DNA from: Bdellovibrionales bacterium
GTDB taxonomy: Bacteria > Bdellovibrionota > UBA2428
Direction of reading: 5' to 3'
Assembly: GCA_018266335.1 (NCBI GenBank)
Contig: JAFEAR010000236.1
Span: 1 to 64,000 of the forward strand
Length of the DNA: 64,000 bases
A program made the translations under genes and the position numbers. Shown one piece after another: positions 19,901 through 26,937 of the stretch (position 1 is the stretch's first letter; the number at the start of each line of letters is the position of its first letter). Under the pieces are notes generated by a model, which saw only the letters and a list, made by a program, of their open reading frames with translations, ran no database searches and was not told the DNA's origin.

Positions 19901-20106
19901 CGTTCAAAGAGGGAGCCGTCAAGCATGTCTATTTCATTGCGGAGACCAAGGGATCTATGTCAACGATGCAACTGACGAAGATTGAAGAAACAAAGATCGA
20001 ATGCGCCCGCAAATTCTTCGACGAGATTAACCGGAAGTACGCTCCTGAGAATGTAAAGTACGACGTAGTAAATAGCTTTGGCAAGCTGATAGAGTTGGTA
20101 AAGTGA
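16969..20106 (+). CDS. res: Type III restriction endonuclease subunit Res
   Basis: This 1045-aa SF2 helicase-nuclease has Walker [12 protein letters not shown] at about 114, a DEPQ box ([10 protein letters not shown]) at about 251, [14 protein letters not shown] at about 552, and [11 protein letters not shown] at about 586. At the C-terminus is the PD-ExK nuclease (NPDW near 972, then AETKG near 990). It would translocate and cleave when two unmethylated sites interact. The ATG at 16969 is preceded by GAGAGGGG; a GTG one codon upstream is an alternative. It is the last gene of the operon that starts at 7680. All motifs needed for activity are visible. Confidence 0.92.
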   Translation: MKLKFKTQAYQTAAVQAVVDCFKGQVPHHGGVRYRLDPGSQKAAPASPQAVLALEVDTPEAAAEREAAFRNADFTSSETALLDNIRAVQHGQNLPVSDALVKTKVAKVNLDIEMETGTGKTYCYIKTIFELNKQYGWSKFIIVVPSIAIREGVAKSLEITAEHFLETYQKKARFFIYNSKQLHHLESFSSDAGINVMVINVQAFAARGADARRIYGTPKINSKGETEMVGLDDFQSRKPIDIISANRPILILDEPQKMEGAATLKSLEEFKALMVLRYSATHKTTHNKIHRLDALDAYNQKLVKKIAVRGISVKGLAGTNAYLYLQSIEISTKKPPEARVEFEQKLKSGEIKRVVRKLSTGDNLFSDGFSNELDQYRGFVVADINANTDTLSFINGVELFVGEATGDVNEASLRRIQIREAIKAHFDKEQALFQQGIKVLTLFFIDEVVKYRDYSAADEKGNYARIFEEEYSQYLNEVLDPDETPYIKYLKGITAEKTHSGYFSIDKKTKRDVDPSIVKTGENKGLSDDVDAYDLILRKKEQLLKFEEPVRFIFSHSALREGWDNPNVFVICFLKHPDYNNEVTRRQEVGRGLRLSVNQLGDRVDHPSIVHDVNVLTVVASESFKEFVTALQKDISDSLSTRPRVADKAYFTGKVLNTAEGPITVTDDHATDIEFYLIQNGYVDKKRNITEKYHQAKKDGTLATLPDELLSHAEQVYQLIDSVFSDSQMFEISDDRRPKKNPLNSNFDKQEFKELWSRINRKAAYSVDFDSAELVTKAVTELDKSLCVTPLQYTIQTGEQAAQVTYDGLKDGEAFVLKATETEKNVHSIHSTVKYDLIGKIAEGTQLTRRTTADILKGISVAVFAQFRTNPESFIAEAVRLINEQKATMIIEHLAYDPVEDKFDLDIFTTGQTKQDFSKAGDKLKRHIYDYAITDSGIERDFVKELDTCTEVVVYAKLPRGFLIPTPVGDYNPDWAISFKEGAVKHVYFIAETKGSMSTMQLTKIEETKIECARKFFDEINRKYAPENVKYDVVNSFGKLIELVK

Positions 20107-20116
20107 CCACCACGAA

Positions 20117-20151
20117 CTGATATGGTCCAATAGATCCGGATACTCCAGTTA
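20117..20151 (+). repeat. IS3-like terminal sequence, copy 3
   Basis: This stretch, containing CCAATAGATCCGGATACTCC, matches 1719-1753 at 28 of 35 positions in direct orientation. It begins 11 bp after the res stop codon. The remaining gap to 20426 is AT-rich and shows no gene. With the copy at 1.7 kb, these repeats bracket the whole defence cargo of block 1. Confidence 0.45.
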
Positions 20152-20426
20152 TATTTAGAAATTACCAAACTGTGAGATTCAACTTTCTCAGTTACTTCGA
20201 TATTTCTGGAAGACAGTGATTTTGCGAGAGTATCCAAGTATGCGTTTTATTTGAATTTTAACAAAACACAACTACATCCGGTTGGTAGCGTCTGCAGTAA
20301 TATTCATGATTTTCTCTGATTAATATTTGGACGGGCGAATTCACACCGAAGCAAGAAAACACGGCACAAATTCGCTCGATTGGGTTTAACAGTATGTTAA
20401 AGCAGAATGTAATCATCAACAATTTG

Positions 20427-21329
20427 TCAGGCAAGTACTGATGCTCGGCCTTTACCTGCCAACTTAGTTGTGACTGGAACGATTGTTTGATTTACAAGCT
20501 GGCCTGAAGCACCACCTGCTTCGACATCCGGATAAAACTCCTCCACAATGGCAGGCGATTCTTCCTCACTATCTTCGAATGCGCCATTGCCTAAGCCGGT
20601 TCTGGCCACTTGCTCCAATACCTTGATACTAACACCGGCCTGATCACTTTTGGTGGCTTCTGCGACCGCCTGACTGACGGCATCTTCAAGACTGATACCA
20701 TCCCGCAAGCACAGATCAACATAGTACACCGGGGCGCGATGCGACTGTGTGGTGGATTTTGCCCTGAGTTTTAACTGCAATGGCAAATGTCGCGTATTGC
20801 CACCACTGACTGCCTCAAAATACTGGAGCCGTGCCGTCAATGTACGGATTGAATTGTAGCCTGTCGTGCGAAACACGAACGACGACAATTCCTCATCCTG
20901 CCCATCAATCGCCACGTTGAGCCTGCCATAAGGTTTGCACCCTCCTGTTTTGGCTAATTCACAACCGTCCGGTGATTCACAATCCACTTCAGAAATTCCC
21001 TCAGCGGTAACCCGTTTGGCTTTTTCACCATCACCCACACACATCGGCCTGCCCGTTGTACGATCGAACATACTGTATTCAGCTCGTAGATTCAGATCGC
21101 TGCTGTTGAACAGCAGCTTGACAGGTATGGTTCTGATCTTGGCATTGGCTGAGCCTCCCGCCAGCGTGGCATGTAGCGGATGCAACAACCACCCATCCTT
21201 GTTTTGAACCTGCGTGGTGATCGTAAAACAGTCATCTTTCTCCGGCAGTCGCTTGCCATTCTTCTCCACCACCTTGCCTATTGAGATACGTCCAATAATC
21301 GGTGGCGTAATTGCGAGTCCTTTAATCAT
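20427..21329 (-). CDS. Gp3-like recombination directionality factor
   Basis: This 300-aa protein resembles the phage recombination directionality factor / 'hydrolase or metal-binding' family (Gp3-like). It opens with MIKGLAITPPIIGRISIGK, followed by PEKDDCFTITTQVQ, a cysteine-bearing segment (CVGDGEKAKRV...CESPDGCELAKTGGCKPYGRL, with four cysteines that could bind metal), and FRTTGYNSIRTL. These proteins steer an integrase toward excision or, in plasmid-like settings, assist recombination. A GAGGAGA ribosome site lies before the start, and an intrinsic terminator sits only about 30 bp upstream. It is the last gene of a minus-strand set with the YqaJ and DUF932 genes. Its integrase partner is uncertain, because classic Gp3 works with serine integrases while this element has a tyrosine integrase. 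Confidence 0.75.
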   Translation of the reverse strand: MIKGLAITPPIIGRISIGKVVEKNGKRLPEKDDCFTITTQVQNKDGWLLHPLHATLAGGSANAKIRTIPVKLLFNSSDLNLRAEYSMFDRTTGRPMCVGDGEKAKRVTAEGISEVDCESPDGCELAKTGGCKPYGRLNVAIDGQDEELSSFVFRTTGYNSIRTLTARLQYFEAVSGGNTRHLPLQLKLRAKSTTQSHRAPVYYVDLCLRDGISLEDAVSQAVAEATKSDQAGVSIKVLEQVARTGLGNGAFEDSEEESPAIVEEFYPDVEAGGASGQLVNQTIVPVTTKLAGKGRASVLA

Positions 21330-21356
21330 TTTATTTTCTCCTCATTAAAATTCAAC

Positions 21357-21391
21357 CAACAAAAAGCCCCCGTCAATTTCTCGACGGGGGC
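21357..21391 (-). terminator. Intrinsic terminator between yqaJ-type gene and RDF gene
   Basis: On the minus strand a perfect 9-bp stem, GCCCCCGTC/GACGGGGGC, with an 8-base loop is followed by a T-rich tract. It lies 38 bp after the YqaJ stop and about 30 bp before the RDF start codon. Confidence 0.8.
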
Positions 21392-21429
21392 ACTGCGCTA
21401 TAATTTCCTCCTGTTATTTGGCGGGTATG

Positions 21430-22398
21430 CTACTTCCCGACCTGCACCACAAACCGCCGGATGCCAGGCTTGGGTATTTCATACAGTCTCACCAATTCAG
21501 GATTTTCATCAGCCAGTTTTTTAAAGTCTGTCATGATGGAATCCTTCGATTTGCGCCAACTGATCCTGATATCACCCAACACTGCACCGCTAGCAAAACC
21601 CAGGCGTTCCTGCAATTTCTGTTTGAGCAGCTCTTCCTGTACTTCGGCTGATTCACGTTGTTGCCGATAAGCCCAGTAGTCGGAGAACAGCCTGTTCATG
21701 CCGGTGTCCTCGGTGCAATCGAGCACATCGCCCTTGTCAGACGGATACATGCTGGCCAAGGCTCGGCCACTGGACTCTGATCCGTCCACTTCTGGTGGTA
21801 TATCTGCTGTCACGCATTGCCAGAATTTTTCTTCCCTCTGGATCAGATCTGCTATCTTGGCTTCGTCGCGAATAATCCGATATACCCTGAAGTCCTGCCC
21901 TCCGATCAGCACGGCTACATCGCACCATTGCCTGCCTGTTACAGCGAGTTGGTGAAACACCTGACACTGGTAACTATCCGGTATACCTTCTTCCCAGAAC
22001 CGGGCCGAATTAACCCCGGCAGTTTTAACTTCAAGAATTCCGTTGCTGTCCGTCGGGTGTTGCACGACACGATCCAGATTAGCCCGCATGAAGGGATGAT
22101 CAGGATGTTGCAGAACGGCATTGAGCCGCCTGATTTTTACTCCGGTTCTTTCGGCATACACAGTGGCAATGATGTGTTCCAGGGTTGTTCCCCAGAACAC
22201 GGCTTCATTTGTTGTCAGATCTGATGCTTCTTGTCGCCCTGTTTTCTCCAGCCATAGTTCAAGCGGGCTTTTGTAAGGCGAAATGCCTACCGAGGCTGCG
22301 GCATCGCTGCTGCCGATACCGCCGCTTCGGACATTCAGCCATTCATTCCGACTGATATCCTTGGTCGAAACCAGTCTCACTGCGTTTCTTCGCTTCAT
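21430..22398 (-). CDS. YqaJ-type viral recombinase (lambda exonuclease-like)
   Basis: This 322-aa protein has the YqaJ/lambda-exonuclease fold signature. It has SGGIGSSDAAASVGISPYKS at about residues 25-44, then FWGTTLEHI, FMRANLDRVV with the catalytic aspartate at about 108, and ILEVKTAG with the E-x-K pair at about 121-123. It would degrade one strand of double-stranded ends for single-strand-annealing recombination. No separate annealing protein is obvious. A GGGAG ribosome site precedes the ATG, but the T-tract of a strong terminator ends only about 16 bp upstream of the start, so transcription must read through that terminator. Confidence 0.9.
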   Translation of the reverse strand: MKRRNAVRLVSTKDISRNEWLNVRSGGIGSSDAAASVGISPYKSPLELWLEKTGRQEASDLTTNEAVFWGTTLEHIIATVYAERTGVKIRRLNAVLQHPDHPFMRANLDRVVQHPTDSNGILEVKTAGVNSARFWEEGIPDSYQCQVFHQLAVTGRQWCDVAVLIGGQDFRVYRIIRDEAKIADLIQREEKFWQCVTADIPPEVDGSESSGRALASMYPSDKGDVLDCTEDTGMNRLFSDYWAYRQQRESAEVQEELLKQKLQERLGFASGAVLGDIRISWRKSKDSIMTDFKKLADENPELVRLYEIPKPGIRRFVVQVGK

Positions 22399-22413
22399 TT
22401 GAATGCTCCCGAT

Positions 22414-22453
22414 AGAAATAAAAACGCCCCGGGAGAATTTCTCTCGAGGCGTT
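22414..22453 (-). terminator. Intrinsic terminator just upstream of YqaJ start
   Basis: A 14-bp stem with one mismatch and a three-base loop (22423-22453) is followed on the minus strand by TTTTTATTT. The tract ends about 16 bp before the YqaJ ATG, too close to fit a promoter between them. Confidence 0.8.
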
Positions 22454-22530
22454 ATCTGTTGCGGTCATAGACCAATAGTGCCGAGTTGTCAGTTTATTGT
22501 CCCAATCCGCCCGGCCAAAGAGACTTGTTG

Positions 22531-23505
22531 TTATGCCACCAGCGCCATCGCCTGCTCGAATGCCTTTCCTTTGATTTGCGCACCTTGTCCGAACCATGCG
22601 CTATCGAGCCGATAGTCCTGATTTCTTGCGCGGCGATGCGAGTCGACATATTCCGTCACGCCGTTGATCAAGCCCCACGCCGTGCCGTTTGCGGATTGCA
22701 ACTTGCTACCCCTGCCTTCCCCGGAGTAGAGACCGTAAACTGCCTGGATCGCTTTCTGGTTGGATTGTTCGTCGAGTGGTAGTTCAGGATCGCCCAGCAC
22801 ATTCACGAGGTACGACATAGCCTCGGATTTGTTCACCGGACGATTGGATAACGCCTTGATACTGGCCATGAATGTTTCCCATGACGATAGACCTAAACCA
22901 AGCTCCTGCTTTACTGTAGCGGGATCGAAGGTAGTGGAGTGCGGAACCCGGATAGCGCCTTTGTTTTCACCAACAGCCATTTGAAGGGTGTTGTTGCATA
23001 CCACTCTGACACTGGTGAACTGGGCAGTTGTGGCAAGGCTTCCGTCACAGGACGTGGCCAGCAACAGATAGGCTTTTACCTTGTCGAGACCGGGTAGCAG
23101 TGTTTCCTGTCCGGTTTTGGCCAATGCCCACAGTTTCTTGCCCCCTTTCAGTATGCCTGCTGTTTCCAATTCAAAACCACCGATAGAAACGAGATCACGA
23201 TAAAAACCGAGTATGTCTTTAGGCTGTACCACCTTGTAGCGCTTCGATACAACCGACAATGGCTCATTGTTATCACTGCGATACAGTACGATTGCGTCCG
23301 GGTTGCTGCGCAAATTGAGCAGGTTGCCGTCATTGCCGCTGGCGGAATTGAATAACACTTCTGTTTGCTTGATTTCAAAGTCCATACCGGCGGCCTTCTG
23401 CCAAACTTCGATGGATTGATTTTTGGGTAATTTATTGCCAAGGCCATGCCAGGGGGTTTCCCCGATATAGGCCATGTCATTTGCTGTTGCCAGTTCGTGT
23501 GCCAT
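22531..23505 (-). CDS. DUF932 phage/plasmid-type protein
   Basis: This 324-aa protein matches the DUF932 / TIGR03299 phage-plasmid family. It opens MAHELATANDMAYIGETPWH-G-LG, with ILGFYRDLVSIGGFELETAG near the middle and VRVVCNNTLQMA at about 167. The molecular function is unknown. The family travels with YqaJ-type nucleases and recombination factors on phages and conjugative elements, as it does here. The gene has its own flanking terminators upstream (about 86 bp before the start) and downstream (22414-22453). Confidence 0.88.
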   Translation of the reverse strand: MAHELATANDMAYIGETPWHGLGNKLPKNQSIEVWQKAAGMDFEIKQTEVLFNSASGNDGNLLNLRSNPDAIVLYRSDNNEPLSVVSKRYKVVQPKDILGFYRDLVSIGGFELETAGILKGGKKLWALAKTGQETLLPGLDKVKAYLLLATSCDGSLATTAQFTSVRVVCNNTLQMAVGENKGAIRVPHSTTFDPATVKQELGLGLSSWETFMASIKALSNRPVNKSEAMSYLVNVLGDPELPLDEQSNQKAIQAVYGLYSGEGRGSKLQSANGTAWGLINGVTEYVDSHRRARNQDYRLDSAWFGQGAQIKGKAFEQAMALVA

Positions 23506-23590
23506 GATTGATTTCCTTTTTTATAGTGAACAAAACCCCAGAATGGAGTACGTTGGGGAGATGAAGTAGACGAAAGTAGTTGAAACCATA

Positions 23591-23628
23591 TAAAAAAACC
23601 CACGCCGTCAGAGACGAGACGCGGGATT
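23591..23628 (-). terminator. Intrinsic terminator upstream of DUF932 gene
   Basis: An imperfect GC-rich stem (CCCGCGTC pairing with GGCGTGGG with G-T wobble, 11-base loop) is followed on the minus strand by a run of seven T. It lies about 25 bp after the glycine-zipper gene stop. Confidence 0.65.
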
Positions 23629-23654
23629 TGGTTTTAACGACTTGATGATCTGTA

Positions 23655-23951
23655 TCAATGATGCCTGCTGAAGGTGTAGCTGCAATCCATGCATTCGTAA
23701 TTATCCAGGATGTTGTCATCCACTGATTTACCGATGCGAGAACCCATAGCGCCACCTGCTGCACCACCGAACAAGCCTCCCATCAAGGCCCCAGCAATGC
23801 TTCCTGCGATGACACCAACCGGTCCAGCAGCTGCCCCAATGGCAGCACCTCTGGCAGCACCAGCAACGGTACCAATTGCAGCGCCGGCTTTACTGCCGTA
23901 ATTCTTAGTGCGAATTCGGGTAGACGAACAAAGCGGACATGAAATACTCAT
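23655..23951 (-). CDS. Zinc-ribbon protein with glycine-zipper segment
   Basis: This 98-aa protein has CPLC at residues 5-8 and CMDC at about 88-91. The two pairs can form one zinc ribbon that brackets a long Gly/Ala-rich segment (about 20-72) built of GxxxG-type repeats such as GAAIGTVAGAARGAAIG. Such glycine zippers insert in membranes or oligomerise. The arrangement of split zinc ribbon around a membrane segment is recognisable in phage- and plasmid-borne small proteins, but the function is unknown. Its start lies about 42 bp after a terminator. It is the first gene in the minus-strand recombination set. Confidence 0.7.
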   Translation of the reverse strand: MSISCPLCSSTRIRTKNYGSKAGAAIGTVAGAARGAAIGAAAGPVGVIAGSIAGALMGGLFGGAAGGAMGSRIGKSVDDNILDNYECMDCSYTFSRHH

Positions 23952-23992
23952 AATAGAACTCCTTTTTTAAGTAAGGATTTGGTTTTAGAACA

Positions 23993-24027
23993 TAAAAAAA
24001 CCGCCATCAGCCAAGGCTGAGGCGGTG
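23993..24027 (-). terminator. Intrinsic terminator upstream of glycine-zipper gene
   Basis: On the minus strand ACCGCC-TCAGCC pairs with GGCTGA-(T)-GGCGGT with one bulge and a two-base loop, followed by seven T. No open reading frame ends into it from upstream, so it may act as a leader attenuator or end a small RNA. Confidence 0.75.
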
Positions 24028-24691
24028 TATGAATGGATTTGTTACGTGGAATACGAGGAAAGGGATTGATTAGTGAGAAACCATAATCGTCGACAATGGA
24101 TGTCGCTACACTTTCTGCGCTTAAAGACTGAAAGAATGACTGTAAAAGGTGGCCAGAAAGTACACCCTCAGGTTGTATATATGTAATTCAAAAAAATTCA
24201 AATGCAAGGAAATTGCGATTTGGTGGGGAAAAAAGCGCTTTCTAGGCTAGAAATCCATCATCGGCGCATGTTTTTTCTCCTGGAAATAAAAAGAGCCAGT
24301 GACCTTGATTGGTCACTGGCTCTCGAATAGGTGAAATTTGGGGAGTGAAGGTCAGGTTGGCCTAATCTTCAGTTGTTATATGTGTAACCCAGCGGAGTTC
24401 CGGTACAAATGATGATTGTTGGCATCAGTGCCGATACGAAATTGGTCGCTTTGGGAGTTAATAGTTAATGTGTGTTGGTTGGGTTAATAATCAATACTTT
24501 CAGGCATTAGGCCCATTTTATAAACTTTAATTAAATCAAATAGTTGAACTAAATTGACTAAAATAACAGAACTAGTTTGACATTTATGAGCTGGCAGTAA
24601 AATTTTAATAGCTGCCAATAAACCCTGGATGTTGTCGAGATCGACGATACTCTCCCATACAAATTATTCAATTTTTATATAGGAGAAAAAT
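24028..24691. other. 660-bp non-coding region with an extra hairpin
   Basis: No coding frame is convincing on either strand. The region separates the minus-strand recombination set from the plus-strand alpA-like gene and must hold their promoters. A TTGACA hexamer lies at 24577-24582 on the plus strand, but no good -10 sits at the right distance. The terminator-like hairpin at 24285-24322 is within it. Transcripts starting near 24.4-24.7 kb on the minus strand would meet two terminators before the first gene. Confidence 0.5.
24285..24322 (-). terminator. Strong hairpin terminator without upstream gene
   Basis: A perfect 12-bp stem, GAGCCAGTGACC/GGTCACTGGCTC, with a six-base loop is followed on the minus strand by TTTTTATT. 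There is no gene for it to terminate, so it probably ends a small RNA or acts in a leader. Confidence 0.75.
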
Positions 24692-24919
24692 ATGCCGAAC
24701 GACACCACCAACACTTCAAGAATTTTGCCAATCAGGGAGATCTGCCACCGCTTGGGGAATAGATCTCGTAGTTGGCTGTATGACAAGCTTTCCCCAAAAT
24801 CCTCCAGGCATGACCCCTCATTCCCTCGGTTGATTCGGTTTGGACCAAGAAGCGTTGGAATACTTGAGGAAGACCTGAATGCCTGGATTAAATCTTGTCA
24901 CCAAAATGACAAAAATTGA
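24692..24919 (+). CDS. alpA: AlpA-family excisionase/regulator
   Basis: This 75-aa protein has the AlpA layout: a MerR-like winged helix-turn-helix with ILPIREICHRLG, SRSWLYDKL and PSFPRLIRFGPRSVGILEEDL. AlpA proteins in CP4-57-like elements activate or assist integrase-mediated excision. An AGGAGAAAA ribosome site sits directly before the ATG. The next gene on the same strand encodes a YagK/YfjJ protein, and the integrase is 2 kb away, which is the usual CP4 element arrangement. Confidence 0.85.
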   Translation: MPNDTTNTSRILPIREICHRLGNRSRSWLYDKLSPKSSRHDPSFPRLIRFGPRSVGILEEDLNAWIKSCHQNDKN

Positions 24920-25073
24920 GTGCCAAGAAAACAGCGGAAATCAAAAGGGGTCAAGAACGGATTTCTTACTGTGCCAGCGTCAATTTGAGGCGTGATTATT
25001 AGATTATTAATGTGTACCAAGTTATTGGTGTGAGAGTATCACAGCGAATTTCCGATATCAGAGAATCAAGATT

Positions 25074-26195
25074 ATGACAACAAAAATGAGAGAAATGGGT
25101 CATAGAGAAATACGCAAAACTAAATTTCAGGACAATGAGTTTTTGCGAAAACTGAAGGTAGCATCCCTTACTCCGATTGAGCCGACATATAGAGGTGACT
25201 TTCTGAGTGCGGATCGAGTATTGTTCATAGAGCACTTAGTCAAAATAGAAAAGCTTGTTTTACAAATCGGAAACAGCCAAGACGATTGCTTTGAAGTTGA
25301 ATATGGGAAGATAGAACCGATCAACAAAATTGGTTGGGAAATCTGCCAAATCTTGAAAAAAGATTTTAAGCTGTGGTATTACTCCCAGTTTTATGATTAT
25401 TTGAAATATTTTCAGGTCAGCCCAAATTTTGAGATATTTATGGAGGAGTTTACGAAAATAGGAGCACGAGTACGGATCTTTTTTAGAAAAAATCTAGCAG
25501 AAATTGCACATACAGAATGTAGCAAGCTAAATGGAGCTGTGTCTGCAATCCGAGAAAGAATCAATACCCCTGAATTTCGCAAACAGATGCACAACTTCAG
25601 GAGGTCATCAGACAAGAATTTGAGGAGTTTTCAGCTTTACATCGAAAAATGTTTTGAGATTTGCCCTCGACTACTCGTACTCAGGATAGATCTGTATTAC
25701 AAGAACGGAACATTTGATGGGAAGTCACTTGGCGAGTCATTCGAGATGGTTCAGCAACACTGGCAAAAGTGGATCAGGCGATTTAAAAACAAAATGGACA
25801 AAGCCTACGTCGGATATGCAAAAATTCTTGAGTACGGGTATCAAAAGTCTTTATATTTTCATGTCTTTCTTCTACTGGACGGTTCATTGGTCCGGCAGGA
25901 CATCGCGATCGCAAAGCGCGCGGGAAAGGATTGGTCAGATGTTGTCACTCAGGGAGTTGGCAGGTCGCATAACTGTAATTTGAAGAAAGAGAACTATAAT
26001 CGCTTCGGAATCGGAATGGTTTATGAGGAAGAGAAGGACAGGCGGGCAGCCTTGAACGATATCATGGCTTACATGATCAAGATTAACTACTTCATCAAAT
26101 TGGTTACACCTGACGGCAGTTGCGTTTTCAGTAAAGGTGATATGCCCAGGAAAAAGCTCAAGTTATGGCGGCCTCGAGAAACATTAGTCCTCTAG
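25074..26195 (+). CDS. YagK/YfjJ-domain (inovirus Gp2-like) protein
   Basis: This 373-aa protein belongs to the YagK/YfjJ family of CP4-type elements, related to inovirus Gp2 replication proteins. The C-terminal domain begins near residue 200 (LLVLRIDLYYKNGTF). It contains LYFHVFLLLDG at about 260 and HNCNLKKENYNRFGIGMVY at about 302, the same landmarks as the shorter protein at 1025. The N-terminal half is lysine-rich and helical. Its likely role is element replication, by family analogy. The stop abuts the stop of the convergent gene at 26196 with no gap. Confidence 0.75.
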   Translation: MTTKMREMGHREIRKTKFQDNEFLRKLKVASLTPIEPTYRGDFLSADRVLFIEHLVKIEKLVLQIGNSQDDCFEVEYGKIEPINKIGWEICQILKKDFKLWYYSQFYDYLKYFQVSPNFEIFMEEFTKIGARVRIFFRKNLAEIAHTECSKLNGAVSAIRERINTPEFRKQMHNFRRSSDKNLRSFQLYIEKCFEICPRLLVLRIDLYYKNGTFDGKSLGESFEMVQQHWQKWIRRFKNKMDKAYVGYAKILEYGYQKSLYFHVFLLLDGSLVRQDIAIAKRAGKDWSDVVTQGVGRSHNCNLKKENYNRFGIGMVYEEEKDRRAALNDIMAYMIKINYFIKLVTPDGSCVFSKGDMPRKKLKLWRPRETLVL

Positions 26196-26885
26196 CTAGC
26201 GTTTTCGCTTTTGTCTTGGCGAAATCAATTTTTCGATCAATGGCATGAGTTCTTTATTCTTCGAGAACCAAGTTTGTATGGTTTTGTTCATTGATGGGCG
26301 GATGTTTTTAATATTGAGGCGTTTGGCTGCTTCATTAAGCGGCTTGGCAAAGTATTCTGCTGCCTCTTTTTTCGTATTGAACAGCTCCTGGCGGGTACAT
26401 ATTTCCTGCTCCATTAAGCTATATAACTCATCTCTGAGCGGTCGTCGCTGCGCACTACGCGCTGCACCACCTTTCCGGGAAACATAATTGTTGTACGCTT
26501 CCTCGCTGCGAGGCCGATAGACGCGGAAGAGCATCAGCAAAGAATCTGCTATGAGTTGCTTAGCAAGTAAAAATCTCCCATCATGCACTGCTATCGCTGC
26601 AAGACCAGCATAGACGGAGGCATATTTCACTGTCTGCTGGCAGCGATCCCTGAAATCATTTCCCTTCACATGAAACACTGGATAAGGCGCCTGTGCGTTA
26701 AAGAGATTGATATGGTTATTCACATCGATCATCAAAGACTCAGCTTCATCATTGGGGATGAGCGAATTCCAGGCATCCTCCAGCTGACGTGCCAGTTTTA
26801 CTAGAAGATGTTCCAAGTGGCCTGACGTTAGGCACTGTTTATAGAGGTACGTGGTAGAGAAAAATGAGTGGTTTAGGATTGGCAC
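26196..26885 (-). CDS. Hypothetical 229-aa protein of integrative element
   Basis: No family was recognised. The start is a GTG at 26885 with a GAGAGGA site upstream. The product is helical and basic at its C-terminus (ISPRQKRKR). The middle has two cation-rich patches (RKGGAARSAQRRPLRDEL), and a C-terminal part (LNIKNIRPSMNKTIQTWFS) could be a helix-turn-helix-like tail. It lies between the integrase, whose start side is 1.3 kb downstream in coordinates, and the YagK/YfjJ gene, so it is an element-specific gene whose product may bind DNA. No enzyme motif is visible. Confidence 0.6.
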   Translation of the reverse strand: MPILNHSFFSTTYLYKQCLTSGHLEHLLVKLARQLEDAWNSLIPNDEAESLMIDVNNHINLFNAQAPYPVFHVKGNDFRDRCQQTVKYASVYAGLAAIAVHDGRFLLAKQLIADSLLMLFRVYRPRSEEAYNNYVSRKGGAARSAQRRPLRDELYSLMEQEICTRQELFNTKKEAAEYFAKPLNEAAKRLNIKNIRPSMNKTIQTWFSKNKELMPLIEKLISPRQKRKR

Positions 26886-26937
26886 TATGTCCTCTCGTTA
26901 ATTGGGATCGGGCAGTTATTGGTGTATGTTTATGCCT

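Noticed and set aside
7680..20106. DISARM system
   Set aside because: There is an SNF2 helicase with a PLD-like part and a methylase, but no DUF1998 (DrmB) protein. The Res subunit is type III.
19929..20237. 102-aa minus-strand frame over the res 3' end
   Set aside because: Most of it is antisense to res. The short part outside res shows no family and contains the IS3-like footprint.
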